Shown here in pieces: positions 1 through 12,190 of a stretch of 64,000 nt of DNA. The notes beneath the pieces were generated by a model, which was given only the letters and a program-made list of their open reading frames with translations, was not told where the DNA came from and ran no database searches. Every line of letters starts with the position of its first letter. Within the stretch, counting starts at the first letter, position 1. Origin of the DNA: Nautilus pompilius (taxonomy: Eukaryota; Mollusca; Cephalopoda; Nautilida; Nautilidae); assembly GCA_018389105.1 (NCBI GenBank), contig JACATO010002451.1, positions 3,364,501 to 3,428,500 on the forward strand, written 5' to 3'. Both the position numbers and the translations under genes were made by a program.

Positions 1-344
1 AGTGAAAAGAACGTTTTTAAATGCAGAATGATGTGCAAAAGAGTTTTTCATATCATCTTCAAAGTGTTGGTGGTTTAATCCTTAAGTTTCAGCAATTGTA
101 ATCTCTGACACTCCCCATATATGCAAAAAATAAATTTAAAAAATTTTTTAAAATGGATGCCACACACACTGGATGGCTACCTAACTCTACAAATGATGGT
201 CCTCTCTCTGGAAACTCAAATAATGGTGGGAAAAATCCTGCATATATTTATGTGTGCCCTTTGCTTGTGTATACTTGTGGCTTAAAGGTTAAAAAAGATG
301 ATAATTAACAAAGAATTATTACAATTTGTGCAAAGTGCCAGGCA

Positions 345-590
345 AAGATTTCCTCATTTAGAAACTTTAGAAGAAGGAAAATCATTAAATGCGAATAAAT
401 GTAAACTTGTGGAAGAAGAAATTAATTTCATCAATAAATGAAAAACTTTAGAAAATGATATGGCCTTTCTTAAACACGATGCAGGTAAACTAACTGAAAA
501 AACAGAACCTTGAATTCTAATTAAGTTGATTAGTTTGTGAAGGTCATTAGGGAAGAAATTTAAAACTGAAAATAAAATGAACAATCTGCT
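345..590 (+). pseudogene. Decayed coiled-coil ORF fragment
   Basis: One plus-strand frame reads as a charged helical segment rich in Glu, Lys, Leu and Asn (HLETLEEGKSLNANKCKLVEEE and onward), interrupted by three in-frame stops. The heptad-like Leu/Ile spacing and the Lys/Glu pattern continue across the stops, which is what an old coding piece looks like. It resembles small coiled-coil segments often found beside mobile elements in aquatic invertebrates; that link is from memory and weak. No start codon or splice sites were found. It could also be chance in AT-rich DNA. Confidence 0.3.
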
Positions 591-1330
591 ACATAATATT
601 TAAAGAATATTTAAATATTTAATTTTTAAACATGCATTTAGTGTCTTATTGGAAGAATGCTTGTTTTAAATTATTATAATATTAAGTCTGTAAACTTTTC
701 TATCATCTTATATGTATGATGAGTTAGTTTTGTTAATTAAATATTCACTGTAGTGTACTTTAAAATGGGAAATTCCTATTTTTTTTTTACAATTGCAACA
801 TTTTTCTTCAATTATGTAATTATCACAAACAAATTTAGTTTCTTGAAATTCAATTTTTAATTTTTTCTGGTTAAAGTGTGGAAACCAGGTATATAAAAAT
901 GGAATTATATTACATGCTTCACCATTAATTAATTAATCAAATTATTATTATAAATTATTTTAAAATTTGCACATGTCCATATTATTAAAAATCCCCAATA
1001 ACTTAGGCTTGAAATAATACACGATGTGTAACTTCGATGTAAAATACATGTCTGTTATAACTTTAAATTCTTCAATTTATAATTAAATTTTTAGTTACAT
1101 TTCTTGGTTTCTTTAGTTGTTAATAAATAATTAATTATCTCTACTCTTAATTGATTGGCGGTGTAAGTAGTAAAAATTACACCCCTCTATCATCATTCTG
1201 CGAATACTTTTGCTTTACGATGTTGATGTTAATTAATCACTCATCTGTATATTTTGAGTTATTGCCCTTGGACAGGTTGGCTACTCATCAAACCCGTCAC
1301 AATTTGTTGTCATAGTCAGATGTGTGAAAA
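591..1330. other. AT-rich intergenic stretch
   Basis: Simple AT-rich sequence with many short A and T runs. I see no gene, repeat unit or promoter in it. Confidence 0.5.
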
Positions 1331-1439
1331 CTAAATCATTGAATGCGCGCAACATTCCCGAGTTTTGAATTGTTTTCTTACACTTCGGGATAATATCCGA
1401 AATAATGCGTTTACACACGTGCGACTAAAAACAGGTGAA

Positions 1440-2150
1440 CAATAGTTTTGTTTCCCTAATGCCGGGCAGATGGCAGCACGGGTAGTAGACGCACCTGACG
1501 ATTGAATTGGAGTCATTTTGAATTCCCAGGTATGTGAGTATTGCGTCTACTTTCGCTTAAATCAGAAATAAGTGGGGGGAGGGGGTGTTTTTGTCCCCCC
1601 CATCTTATTCAGATTTCTTAATAAATGCACTTTCTACGCGATAGACGGAGGAAAGGAAAGATGACGGAGCCTTTTTCAAATACCGATCTACAGTGGCAAT
1701 GGGGATTCTCAAAAACCGGAGCGGGTGAAGAAGTGGAAGTGTAATTTTATTATTTAAAAAAAACGGAACGCAAAGACAAAACGGAACGCCAAACGGTTCG
1801 TCTGGAGAGTTTCCTGACATCTGGGTACTCAACCAGGTGTAAGAAATGCGGAACTGGTCTGTGAATACCCGTGTAGCCGTATTTCTAATGTCAGGGTGTC
1901 TAATGGTAAAGTTGCTGTAGCTGAACAGATTTAAAAGAAACAAATTCACGCAATAATACAAGTGCGGAAAGAGGCGATTTCGGCGCAAGTGTGGCAGGAA
2001 ATGTCCTTCCTGTCCACGAATCGCTGCCGGTCCCCGGTCCAGAACACGACCCGCGGCGAGTGAAGAATTCTCTTTAATGTCGGAAGCGTGAACTTCGGCG
2101 CACAGACTGACTAAACAAAGTTATGGCGGCCATTGTACAAATTGCCACTA
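1440..2150 (+). promoter_or_regulatory. CpG-richer promoter-like region, candidate 5' exon
   Basis: The stretch is visibly richer in G, C and CpG than its surroundings, notably 1970-2110 (CCGGTCCCCGGTCC, ACCCGCGGCGAG). It contains a consensus-like splice donor CCCAG/GTATGT near 1530 and an ATGGCGGCCATT string near 2120 that resembles a YY1-type initiator. The first coding exon of the membrane-protein gene at 6.16 kb is preceded by a clear splice acceptor, so that gene needs a noncoding first exon upstream, and this is the best candidate. No TATA box was seen. Assignment to that gene is inference. Confidence 0.35.
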
Positions 2151-2165
2151 TCAGCTGCCGGTGGA

Positions 2166-2275
2166 CGGGGGGGGGGGGGATCACATTTTATTAAAATGCC
2201 CATTCTTTTAAATATTTCTAGTTTTATTACCTTAATTATTTATGGCATGTTAATAAAATGTGACCTCCCTCCACC
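2166..2275. repeat. Inverted repeat able to form a hairpin
   Basis: Two arms of about 22 bases (2180-2202 and 2243-2263) share TCACATTTTATTAA(A/C)ATGCC in opposite orientation. They are flanked outward by a G13 run on the left and a CTCCCTCCACCCC run on the right, so the G-rich and C-rich flanks also roughly pair. The loop is about 40 bases of AT-rich DNA. It looks like a short palindromic non-autonomous transposon or its remnant. Confidence 0.55.
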
Positions 2276-2419
2276 CCTGGATTCCAGCTACCAACGAAAA
2301 TTTGTTAGTAGTGCTTGGGAGTTGCAACCTCAGACATTGGTTTTCTTTAATTCTTTTTAATTTGGCAATGGACTGTCATAAAATCCAATCAAACCGACCT
2401 GTAAGCGGCCAAAATACCA

Positions 2420-5400
2420 TCATCTTTTTTCTTTTTTAAAATTTACCTGCATGTGTGGTTCTAAAGCAATTTTTCCAGTTCTGTTCTTTAGAGTACAAGC
2501 TAATTGCGATAAAGTTGTCTCTGTCGTTGAAGCATTAACTTTGTGGTGAATTGTAGTTGGATGCCAGTACATTTCAACAATTGCTTGTCTATTTAGTGAG
2601 ATAAGATGCCAATAATGAATTAGTATGTGCACAAAGTTGAAGTGTTGTGGATCTATTAAGGTTCATATAGTCTGCTGCACTGGCAGAGAGCAGTGCACTT
2701 GGATGTGCTTTCACGAATTTACTGTCTTCTGCAGCTGTAGCAAGAAAGCAGTTAGTAACATATGTGAGTAGTTTTTGAAAGACTTTCAACCTTATGTTCC
2801 AGTTACTCTTATACCACTCCCTGTTCGCTAGGAGATGGAAATTCATGGACAGGAACCACCATCTGCATCAGCAGTGTTCATCTTGTTTAAGAGGCCCTCT
2901 TCGTGTACTTGAGGATGGATGAAAGCCATTAATTCCTTTACCCTTTCTGAGTGAAGAGTTGCTTTCCAGTGTCCTTGATATGCTCTTGACTGTTGAGTGG
3001 TCCCAGCCAGTGATCCATAGACACTGGGCTAGTAGCAAGAGTGCAGTAAACTGGCATGACTTTGTCAAAATACTTTCAGGTATCTCATGCTAACCTCTGT
3101 CTTCAAAAGATGACAATATATCACACCCAGTGAAAGCATGGAACATAAGCAAGGATCTACACTTATCAGAACCTAGTGCTCTAGTTGTCTCATGAACTTT
3201 TAAGAAACTGAATCTCTTGTGGCAAAAACAACCCACAGTTCAGTTATGTTGAGGTGCTGGGCTGATGTCACTGTCAGAACTACATCAGTGTCACTTGTTG
3301 CATACCAACATCTTACTAATTCCTTTGTTCACAGTATCTTGCACATGAAGAGGATCTGTGTGTCTGCATGGAGCAAATTGGGGTTATCTATAGGCTGAGC
3401 ACAGAATATAGCTTTGTGGTGTGTACTGACAACTTGACTATCAATTTCAAGTGTTGCTGCTTTGGTACTTGGAAAAGAGAACATCTTTACCTTGTTTTTT
3501 TTTCTTAAAGTTCTGCCAGTGTCCATGAACTGCCCTGGATGGCTCTATGAGTCTCTGAATTCCCTTTCCCCTTCTTGCTACATGTCTCTCTTCAAACTAT
3601 CTATGAGCTATCCCGTATAATATTTACCTGGCTAGCATGTTGCAGCTACGTTCTGTAAGGACAGAAAACTTTTTAAGTCTCTATAACACCTGGTTTCAAC
3701 ATGCTTACCATAGCTGCCTATCAAGGATGACTCTGTAATACTAGGATGAAGACATTTTCTTCTGAAAAAACCAAATCTTTCAAGCACCATACAAAGTTAG
3801 ATGTATGTCTTGGCTTGCCCATGTGTGACAACAACCATGCCTGGTTTTCATGCACTAAAAATTCATCCAGACCCCTCAACCACTTGTCTGGCAAGCAATG
3901 TATGCTCTTTCTTCAAGGAAGATAGCTGAAGTTGTGCTCTTTGCTTTTCTTGAAAATAAAGCTGATCAAAGAGAGGTTTATTCCTCTTGATGAGATCTGT
4001 GATGTGCTTTATTTTGGTTCACAAGTTTCTTGTTGACAAAAATGTCATTTTACTCTTCCCCAAGTTTTTTAATATGGTATACAGTGAAAACGACAGCAAG
4101 ATCTGCCAGGTCTTTGCTGTTCAGTTTTAGAAGATCACTGTTGCTATCATTGAATGGATTTCCTTGTCTTCTATGATGTCATTTAGAGATTTGATATCTT
4201 TGAAAAATGTTATTGATATATTTTTTCATCTTTTTTAAGGACGTTGAAGATCTATCCTCTTCTGTCTCTTCTCCATTGATAACTTCAGTCAGGCAGGCTA
4301 TCTCAAGATTAGAGATTATCGAGCACCCAAAGACTGCAGGGTTTTCTGTCCTTACAGCCCTGCTGTCATCTTTCACAGAGATGCTGTTCTGCTTGTGGGC
4401 CTGGTCATTTGCATTGGCAGCGAATGCACGTGTTGTCTTAACTGTGGATTTTCTCTTGAAAAACTTTGCAAAGACATCAGGGTGTCTGTCTTCCAATGTT
4501 ACCATGTCATGCAAATTGACAAGGATCTTTTTTTGGCATAATTGGTGTGATCCAGGGAGAAAAAAACCAAGGGTTGATCTTCTTCAAAGCAGATAAGTAG
4601 AGTAGGGAATTCTCTTGTATAGCTCCCCCTCTCACAGACCACAGCCATAAGATGCAGAATGAGGGACAAAACTATAAGTGGAGACCTATTTTAGCTTTGC
4701 CAGTACACTACTGATGCAGAAGTGATAAGACCACTTTGGAGGTGAGGTTACAGATACCATTCCCTGTCTCAGAATGATGGCAGATATTATTTCTCAGATA
4801 AAATATTCAGCAGTTTGAACAAAGTGTCCACTAGATTATGCTTGCAAGTTTTCCTATGAATCAGTACACCTAGAATCACAGGAGTATTTCCTATTGTGCT
4901 TAATAGTACCTTAAATTTTCTCTCATTGGAATATTGTGGTACATCAGTAGCTGAGAGAGAGAGTAAGAATTTCCTTAGGTACTGGTGCTCCACAACGCTT
5001 TAATGTTTGGGCCATTTAAAATCATAGCTACTAAGTTGGCATTGCTATCACCTGGCAGTGAGTATCAAACGAAACACTGAATACTACTTTTACTTTGAAC
5101 ATGTCTCTCTGAACTATGGTTGTGGTTTTGGCAAAATGAACAACAACACTGTCATTATGTTGCTCTTTCACCATTCTTCTTACTTCATGACCCCGCTTGT
5201 GAGCTTTTGAGTCAGATAAATAACTCTGGATTCTATCTTTCAGTTTGGTTGAATGAATGCACCCAATTGCATTCAGTCCCAAGCTGTTTCAGCCCAGTAT
5301 GGTACAGATTTTAGAGTTAATTGAGTTTGAAAACTGGTGCAATATTACTGTCTGTGCAGGTTTCCTCAACATAGGACAGTCCAGCAAATGCTATGCCACG

Positions 5401-5640
5401 ACTTATGCTATCATCATCATGTTCTTTAGTTGTTGTCATTTTTCTCACTTGATTTTAGACAGAGACCAGGCACTGAAGATGGTACTTAGGCTCTTGTGCT
5501 ATCAGCTCTCCTGCATTCAGTTTGGATACCAAAGGCTTACCGTGTAATTTGAGGGCACATTGTCTGATACAGGTATCAAGTTCAAATGTTGAAGCCACAT
5601 GAAGACCTTTGTCATCAAAGACACAATTCTTTATTTTTCA
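2420..5640 (-). pseudogene. Decayed member of a large multicopy invertebrate gene family
   Basis: Fragments read in order on the minus strand, from right to left, match what I remember of a large uncharacterised protein family (about 1000 residues or more) with many copies in corals, echinoderms, molluscs and some fish. Recognisable pieces are HRKTCKHNLVDTLFKL near 4.8 kb, HDMVTLEDRHPDVFAKFF, DQAHKQN and TENPAVF at 4.2-4.5 kb, and LEIDSQVVSTHHKAIFC followed by HADTQILF at 3.3-3.5 kb. In intact copies these correspond to a DQAHEQNN motif and an STHHxD...EEADTR region that looks PIN-nuclease-like to me. Stops and frame changes separate every fragment, so it cannot make the protein. Function is unknown; the multicopy habit suggests a mobile-element origin. 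The family match is from memory. Confidence 0.6.
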
Positions 5641-6125
5641 CATTTACTGACTATATAGTAAAAATCACCACTCTTTGTAATTAGTAGAATAGTGTGATGT
5701 GTGTTCCATTTCTGTTTACATTTATAATCACACTTTAGTTAATTGCAGTGTTTCATACAAATCAAATGATTAGAAATCGACTTTTCTAGGTAAGATTGTG
5801 ACCTAGCTCTGGATCAGCAGCTTGGAACACTTGAATCCAGAGTCAAAAGGACAAAAGCAAAAATACGTGAAAAACTGAATCCAATTACTACACTTTTAAA
5901 TAACTAATTATGCCACAAACTATAAGGTGAGTAGGAGGCAAACAATCAGTCTAGTACAAATGAGGTTCCATAATCCCTATATTAGTAGATATCCGAAAAA
6001 ATAAACATCAGTTAATTTCTGATGATAATACCTGTCCAGTCATTTTTTTTTTCCCCGTGTTAAAAACTACAAAAATGTTTCATAATTCATCGCAGCAGTT
6101 ATTTTATTTATTTATTTTTTTTTAG
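5641..6125. other. Spacer, and intron end upstream of the tetraspan gene
   Basis: AT-rich DNA that ends in a long T-rich tract and the acceptor TTTTTTTTAG at 6116-6125, directly before the 5' untranslated part of the next exon. No ORF or repeat is clear. Confidence 0.5.
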
Positions 6126-6159
6126 TTAAAGCTTTGAGAAGGAAAGAAGAAAACAGAAG

Positions 6160-9100
6160 ATGGGATGTTATTACTGGCGACAGTATCAGCTACTGTCCGT
6201 CACTTCAATTGTGCTAACCCTCACCACGTTCTTGTGTATCTGTGCAGCAGTCATCCCGTTTTGGTTTGTGCTGGACCTGAACAAAAACGTAGGTGGGGTA
6301 GTTCCCAGTCCAAAGCCTGTTCCCACCACTCAATCGACGATGGCCACCACCACCATCACCACAAACAAAACTTGGATCTCAACGCGGAATGCCATCTCCA
6401 CAATGCAGTCTAATGTAGCTGGCCGTCGAAAGCGGTCCATCAACAGTCAGGGCAGTAATGTCAAGCTGGTTCAGACAAAGGTCGATGCAGGACTCTTTCT
6501 TCTTGTGTATCAATCATCAAGGGGCATTGTAGACACCAATGTGATTACTGAACGCTGGGTTTCAATGGTTCATCTTGGGAAAAGTGTCAATGATCTCTAT
6601 GTTCCATGTGAGTAGGGCATCATTCTTGTGTTTTCTTGTTGCTCAATTATTTGAAATGTTAACTGTTGGGCTTCTCAACCAAAGAATTAAAAATATTACT
6701 TATATTATTATTCTTTACAGGGAGTCAAAAGCCAGTTTAGTTTAAGAAAACAACAAAATTTGCCAAGCAACCTCTTAATACAAAGGGAGGGACCCTGGTA
6801 AAACAAAGAGAGGGAACACCTGATTGGCCTTCTGCACAACATAATTACATAAATTAGGTTTTTACAGCTGGTGTGACTTAAATGTTGACATTGGGTTCTT
6901 GGCAGAAGGGAACCCAGACCAGTTCAAGGATAGTATAAATAAAGATAGCTTTAGTCCCAGATTATTGACACAACAAACTACTAGTTGTCTGCTGATAATA
7001 AAAAATGCCATTAATTTGCATTGGTCTCTATTCACCTCTGTCACCAGTGGCCACTATTGAGTATGTCCAAATCTATTTAGGGACCATTGCCCGCACTGAT
7101 GTAACAGTTGAAAGGGATCATTGGCAAACAACAGCCCATTCTGTGTGCAGGCTCTGACAGTGACCAGTAACTTGGGATCTTTTTCTCCAGCATCTAAATA
7201 TGAAGAGTTTTAGTAGGGATTTTGGGGGGGGCACCTAAGGAATGCAGGTAGTAAATTGTCTGGTTTTCTTGGATGTTTCTTGCTGCCAGGTTACATCGCT
7301 TAAGAATGTGGTTACTGTATGAGCAGCAGCACTTATACTATAAACAACTTGGGTGTTTGGTGTACAGCCATCTTTTGTTACAAGGGGGAATCATCATTAT
7401 TATTACTATTATTATGCAAATGGTGTAAATCCTTTTGTTCTACTAACATTATTGTGACATGACTGTTTTGTCTGTAAGCACGAGTAATTTTTGGAAGGAA
7501 AAAAAAAGAAGTAACAATTTGTTCATTTATTGTTGTTTTTCCAGTCTTTGTTTTGAATGTTACTTTCAGTCTGCCAAGATTTAGATAGGTGTATGCCAAG
7601 TTTTCTCCTCAAAAATGATTTATAAATAAAATTTTTAATTTTCAGTATTCATGCAAGTAGCTCAAATCTTCTACATAAGTGGCACGGCTGGTTTGATGGG
7701 CTGCTGTGTGGTTATCTACATTCTGACCTGTCGAAAATATGCTTCAGTTGTTGGGGAAATTATCTTGGCTGGCTGCATGATGTCTGCAGGTATGTTGAAT
7801 ATATATTTATATACAGGGTTTGCAGAGTCATGAAAAGATCTTTAATTATGACAAAATGTCTTGAATCCTTAGATTTCCTCATCTACACATTCCCTAGAAT
7901 AAAATTAGGAAACTGATCATTAATACAGCTGTGAAGTAAATAGAAATATAGCACATACCTATGACCTCACTTCCACCCGATGTGCAACTTCCATAAGATT
8001 AATTTTCATTTGCAATCACATGTCAGTTATTACTTCTTTGCTGATGAAGCTGTTAGAATGAACAATGTTGTCGTCATATCCTCTGTTGCATTCAAACTTC
8101 TATAGGCCAGGACCGAGAACACTAGCCAGGCAGGGAATGTGTGTGTGTGCGTGTGCTCTAACCAACTTTTTGAAGTGAGAGGAAAAGAAAACAATACCAT
8201 ATCAACAATATGGTAGACTGGCTCTAGAAAAATAGATTTTATAATGTCAGGTAAATGTGTCTTTATCTGTAAGTGGATGAGCCAACATGGGTTTTACAGG
8301 GTCAGAGAATTTTAAGGCAAACTGTTCATTTTTTGGTCGGAGTAGGTGACTACAGTCCTCCAATATAAAACAATATTATTATTGTAATGGAGACTAAAAA
8401 TATTTTCATAGTGTGATTATTAATTATTCTAGTGAAAAAATGTACAGATTGGGAATGCTGAAACAAATTTAACTGCATAATTAAGGAAATCTCTTCTAAT
8501 TTCTATCGTGTACAAGGGATTTCCTTAAGTGTGTACTGATAGTAACTTAGCTTTAGTGCAAGTTATTATCTATAAGTAAATTGAAATTAATTTTAAAAAA
8601 ATTTTAATTACAAATTGTTTTTCACTAACTATTCCATTTTATGGGCAGCACAGTAGTCTGATAGTTAGCCTACAGAACTGCTGGTTGATGATGGCTGGGA
8701 TTCAAACTCCTGTCAGGATTAGATTGATTTGGCATACATCAATAGCACAGTTATTTTTCCTTTTCACTTGTCTGCATGGGTTCTAGTAGGGACTTTCTTT
8801 GTGGTCATTTCAACCATTGCCAATATTGCAGAGGGATATTTCTGCCACCCATGTTTCTTGACTTATTTTTGAATATTTCAAAGATGTTAAACAGTAGAAT
8901 TTACCATATGTGTATGTGTGACATGTATATATAAATTTCTTTTCTTTACAGCTGTGTGCACTTTAATTGGTGTTGGGTTTTCAGCCATTCACTTTGAAAA
9001 TGAAGTTTGGGAGGGTTTTCCAATCCTGGACAGTGTCATCTTGAAGGCCACTCCATCTGTTGCCTTTAACTGGGGTTTCTACTTTGCCATGATTGGGCCC

Positions 9101-9340
9101 TTGTTCAGCATTCTGTGTGCTGTGCTGGCCTGGGGACAGGCGTGTAAGACGTGCCACAAGGTGGAGGAGATCAGGAAGCAGCAGCTCAAAGAGAACAGCA
9201 GCATATTTTCTTACCAACTGGTCACTAACCCAAACCATCAGAGAAAACACAGGAAACCAAGTAAGCCACCACCAACAGTATATAGTAAACCGACAAAGCT
9301 ACAAAACATTCCAGATGTCGGAGGAGAATTTAGCATCTAA
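6160..9340 (+). CDS. Four-pass membrane protein, claudin/PMP22-like
   Basis: Three coding exons, 6160-6607, 7646-7789 and 8952-9340, join in frame across GT-AG introns (acceptors TTTTCAG and TTTACAG, donors GTGAGT and GTATGT) into a 326-residue protein. Hydrophobic segments lie at about residues 13-40, 155-176, 187-212 and 232-258. A long loop follows the first, and the hydrophilic tail is about 65 residues. That is the layout of the claudin/PMP22/EMP superfamily, but the W-GLW-C-C signature of claudins is not evident, so I assign only the fold type. The first loop is Thr/Ser-rich (several N-x-S/T sites possible) and carries RRKRS at about residues 89-93, a possible furin-type cleavage site. 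The third exon opens inside membrane segment 3. The start at 6160 is the first Met after the acceptor at 6125. A role in cell contacts or membrane organisation would be by analogy only. Confidence 0.8.
8641..8715 (+). repeat. tRNA-derived SINE-like head (intronic)
   Basis: GGGCAGCACAGTAGTCTGATAGTTAGC resembles an A-box region, and GGGATTCAAACTCC about 40 bases later fits a polymerase III B box (GWTCRANNC). The spacing suits a tRNA-derived SINE in the second intron of the tetraspan gene. The cloverleaf is not intact, so this is not a tRNA gene. The 3' boundary was not found. Confidence 0.45.
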
Positions 9341-11040
9341 TGTAACTGAAAAACAGTATCATTCTTGCTGAAATATTTTAATTTCAATATTTCGGTTTAA
9401 AATTTGCATAAGTATCTAGTGGTTCTTCCCTTTTTTTTAATCTTGTGAAGTGCATTTTCTTAAAACATTTAATTTTACGTTTTTAGTGAAATAATTTTTA
9501 TATTATTTTAAAAATGATTCAATTATCTATCACACCTCTGAAAAAATGTTTAACAGTATCACCAGTTTGTGGCATTAATTTTCAGATTTAATTTTGCCAT
9601 CCTTTTTATTTGTAAACTCATGCAAATTATAACAATTTCAAGTTCTTGCACCATAGTAAATAAACTATCAGGTAAACTCAACAGATCTTTCTTCTAACAG
9701 TTGAAGATTTTCCTGTGTAATAATTATATATATATTTTTTTGTATCACTTTAAAGTGAAAATTATATTTGGATAAAACAGTTACATGTTTTGTTTTTTTT
9801 CTTTGATATAGCAAAAGCGAATGTTTGAACATACTGGAGACTTGTTTAATGACATTCCAATTGCCTTTAACTATATATGTTTATTTATATTTTATCCCAA
9901 CTTGGCATCCTTGAAATTAATACACCCCTGCTTGGTTCTATATCGTTCATTGCTGCTGTGTCTCATTTTACGTCGTCATCAAAATATGCACACAAAAAAA
10001 GGGTTCACATAGGAAAAAACACCGTCACACAGACAGTAATAATAGTAATGTGTATGTATATAGATATTATTCGGAGTTCACCAGACATGAACAGTCCAGA
10101 AAAAGATTGTTAAAAGAATCCATTTATCCTGCCATTTTTTAACCCCTTGCCAGTCTGAAATACCAAAGTAATTCAATTTCTCCTCTTTGTTGACCTGACC
10201 AGGAACAACGGTTTAAATGAAAATTTTTCTTAAGTCAAACGAGAGAACTTTAAAGATCTATGCATTTTGGATTTTCTTCTTTGGGTTACGTAGGACGTTT
10301 CCGCTGTAACTGGAAAAAAAAAACTGCAGTTTGGGGATAGTATACCACAGGTGCACAGCTTAAAATGTTGGCACAGAGTTATTCTTGTGTAATTGAAATA
10401 ACTGTGTTTAACTAAATGGGAACATTACAAACTTTTTTTCTTTCCATCCACTGTATTTGGTCAAAATTTGAAATATTTGTTTTCTTTGTAACATTTTAGA
10501 CTAGAATCTTCTAAAAAAATTCAATTAAAAGATTGTTCAGTTGCAGACTTGGTATAGACAGCAATAACAAATTGTATACGATATTAGTATTTTGGTAACT
10601 GCATATCGAAATACTTAAGATTTTTTTTTTGTTGTTGTACGCTTTCCTTGAAATCATGGAAAATTTGAATGACAAATTTAAGCAGAATTATCAAACTAGA
10701 TGTAGTGTATTCTGTAGATAGATGTTTTCTCAAGGGAGACTACTATGCTAGTATGTAGAGTTGTCTTCCATATAAGCTAATGTATCTTGGCTAAAATTTT
10801 GCAAAAAAAAAAATAATTAGATCTTATAAAATCGAAGTACATAATTAGTGTATTTTTATCAACCATGCTGTGGTAATGAAAAATACATTTGATTAAAGAC
10901 TGAATTAATAGATTGAAATATACCTAATTTGTTTACCATAAAAGAATTTATGCATTTTCATTCCAAAATCACATTGACAACTTCTTGTATATACCATTTT
11001 GTACACTTTATTAAATAAAAATTTCATCAATTTTGTTGAT
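9341..11040 (+). other. Probable long 3' untranslated region of the tetraspan gene
   Basis: AT-rich sequence with no ORF support after the TAA at 9338-9340. Candidate polyadenylation signals AATAAA occur at about 9659 and at 11024-11029; the latter is followed by T-rich sequence. Which end is used cannot be seen. Confidence 0.4.
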
Positions 11041-12087
11041 TTTATCTGTAATGATGTGAATACCATAGGTTTCTTACCATGACAAACATGAATTTTAACA
11101 AGTTTTTGGGGCTTTTATTTGGACTAAATGATTTGTGGATTTGCTATATGGATTTTTATGCATTATAATGTGGAAAAGGTTAAAATATGAATATCTAAAT
11201 ATATTTTCATTAAAATTGATTTATGTACATTCCATAATGGTTACAAATTGTTGAACTCTGCATGGCAGGGGTTAATCAGGGTTGAAAAGACGTTGCAATG
11301 TTAGCCTCTTCCAATACTTATTTTGAAAGGTTTTTCCAATGGTTTAATGTTGTGGGTAGATGGCCTGTAACAGGTTCTAGCCATCATGAGAAAGTTTAAC
11401 ATGGAAGCAGGAAAGTGTAGCATTAAGAAAAATGAAGGGGTAATATATAAAAAAATACAAAGATACATTAGATGAGTGAATTAGGAAATTATGCTGATGC
11501 ATGATTGCATAAGATGAGAACTGTTATTCATAAAGTTAATGAAAGTTTATATGTAGTACCATATACCTTTAATAATAATAATTATACTCTTAAAAATTTT
11601 AAACAGACAATGTGACTGATTTATTGCCAGTTCTCTATCTCTCTGATAGATGGTCAATGATTCATCACAGTACTACTGAAATTCCATCTCCGGTGCAGCT
11701 TTATCCAAGAGTCTATTCAGTAGCACTATTTTTACTTCATTAACAAGGGTAGTACTTCCATAGTATTATTTGGTTTGAAATAAATAAACCTGAAAATGTT
11801 GATTTGCAGCAGATGTAGAATTAATTGTGTACCTGGTACTGATATCCACCAGTGAAACAGGTGCAAACTTGATTTGTTGTACTTATAGTGCTTAGCCATA
11901 GGTTGCATATACTTGTTTGTGGATTTCCATCTTCTAATCAAGAGTTTTATATTTTTTCATTGGGGTAATCATGAATGAAATGTGCTGCTAGCTTGGATAA
12001 ATTTTAAAAGAAAAACCCCACCAATTCCAGGACGTCTCTTATTTTCCAAGCTTTTATTACCACTTCAATCATAAAATTGTTAATCCA

Positions 12088-12190
12088 ATCCTAGTTACAA
12101 ACTCTGCGGGTTGGATTTCAAATGTTAAGTTAACTATTGATTGGTTGCCAATCAGATGCTCTATCCACCGGACCGTGGAGGCTTTCATTT
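12088..12190 (-). repeat. tRNA-derived SINE-like element
   Basis: On the minus strand GGTGGATAGAGCATCTGATT resembles the D-arm and anticodon-arm part of a tRNA. About 30 bases on, TTTGAAATCCAACCCGC resembles a weakened B box. The T-arm is imperfect and no intact acceptor stem is visible, so a SINE head is likelier than a functional tRNA. Confidence 0.4.

Noticed and set aside
1331..1516. 61-codon minus-strand ORF as a small gene
   Set aside because: It has no domain; the same stretch reads better as a plus-strand noncoding exon ending in a consensus donor.
12088..12190. Functional tRNA gene
   Set aside because: The D-arm-like and T-arm-like parts are present but no intact acceptor stem or full T-loop is visible; a SINE head fits better.
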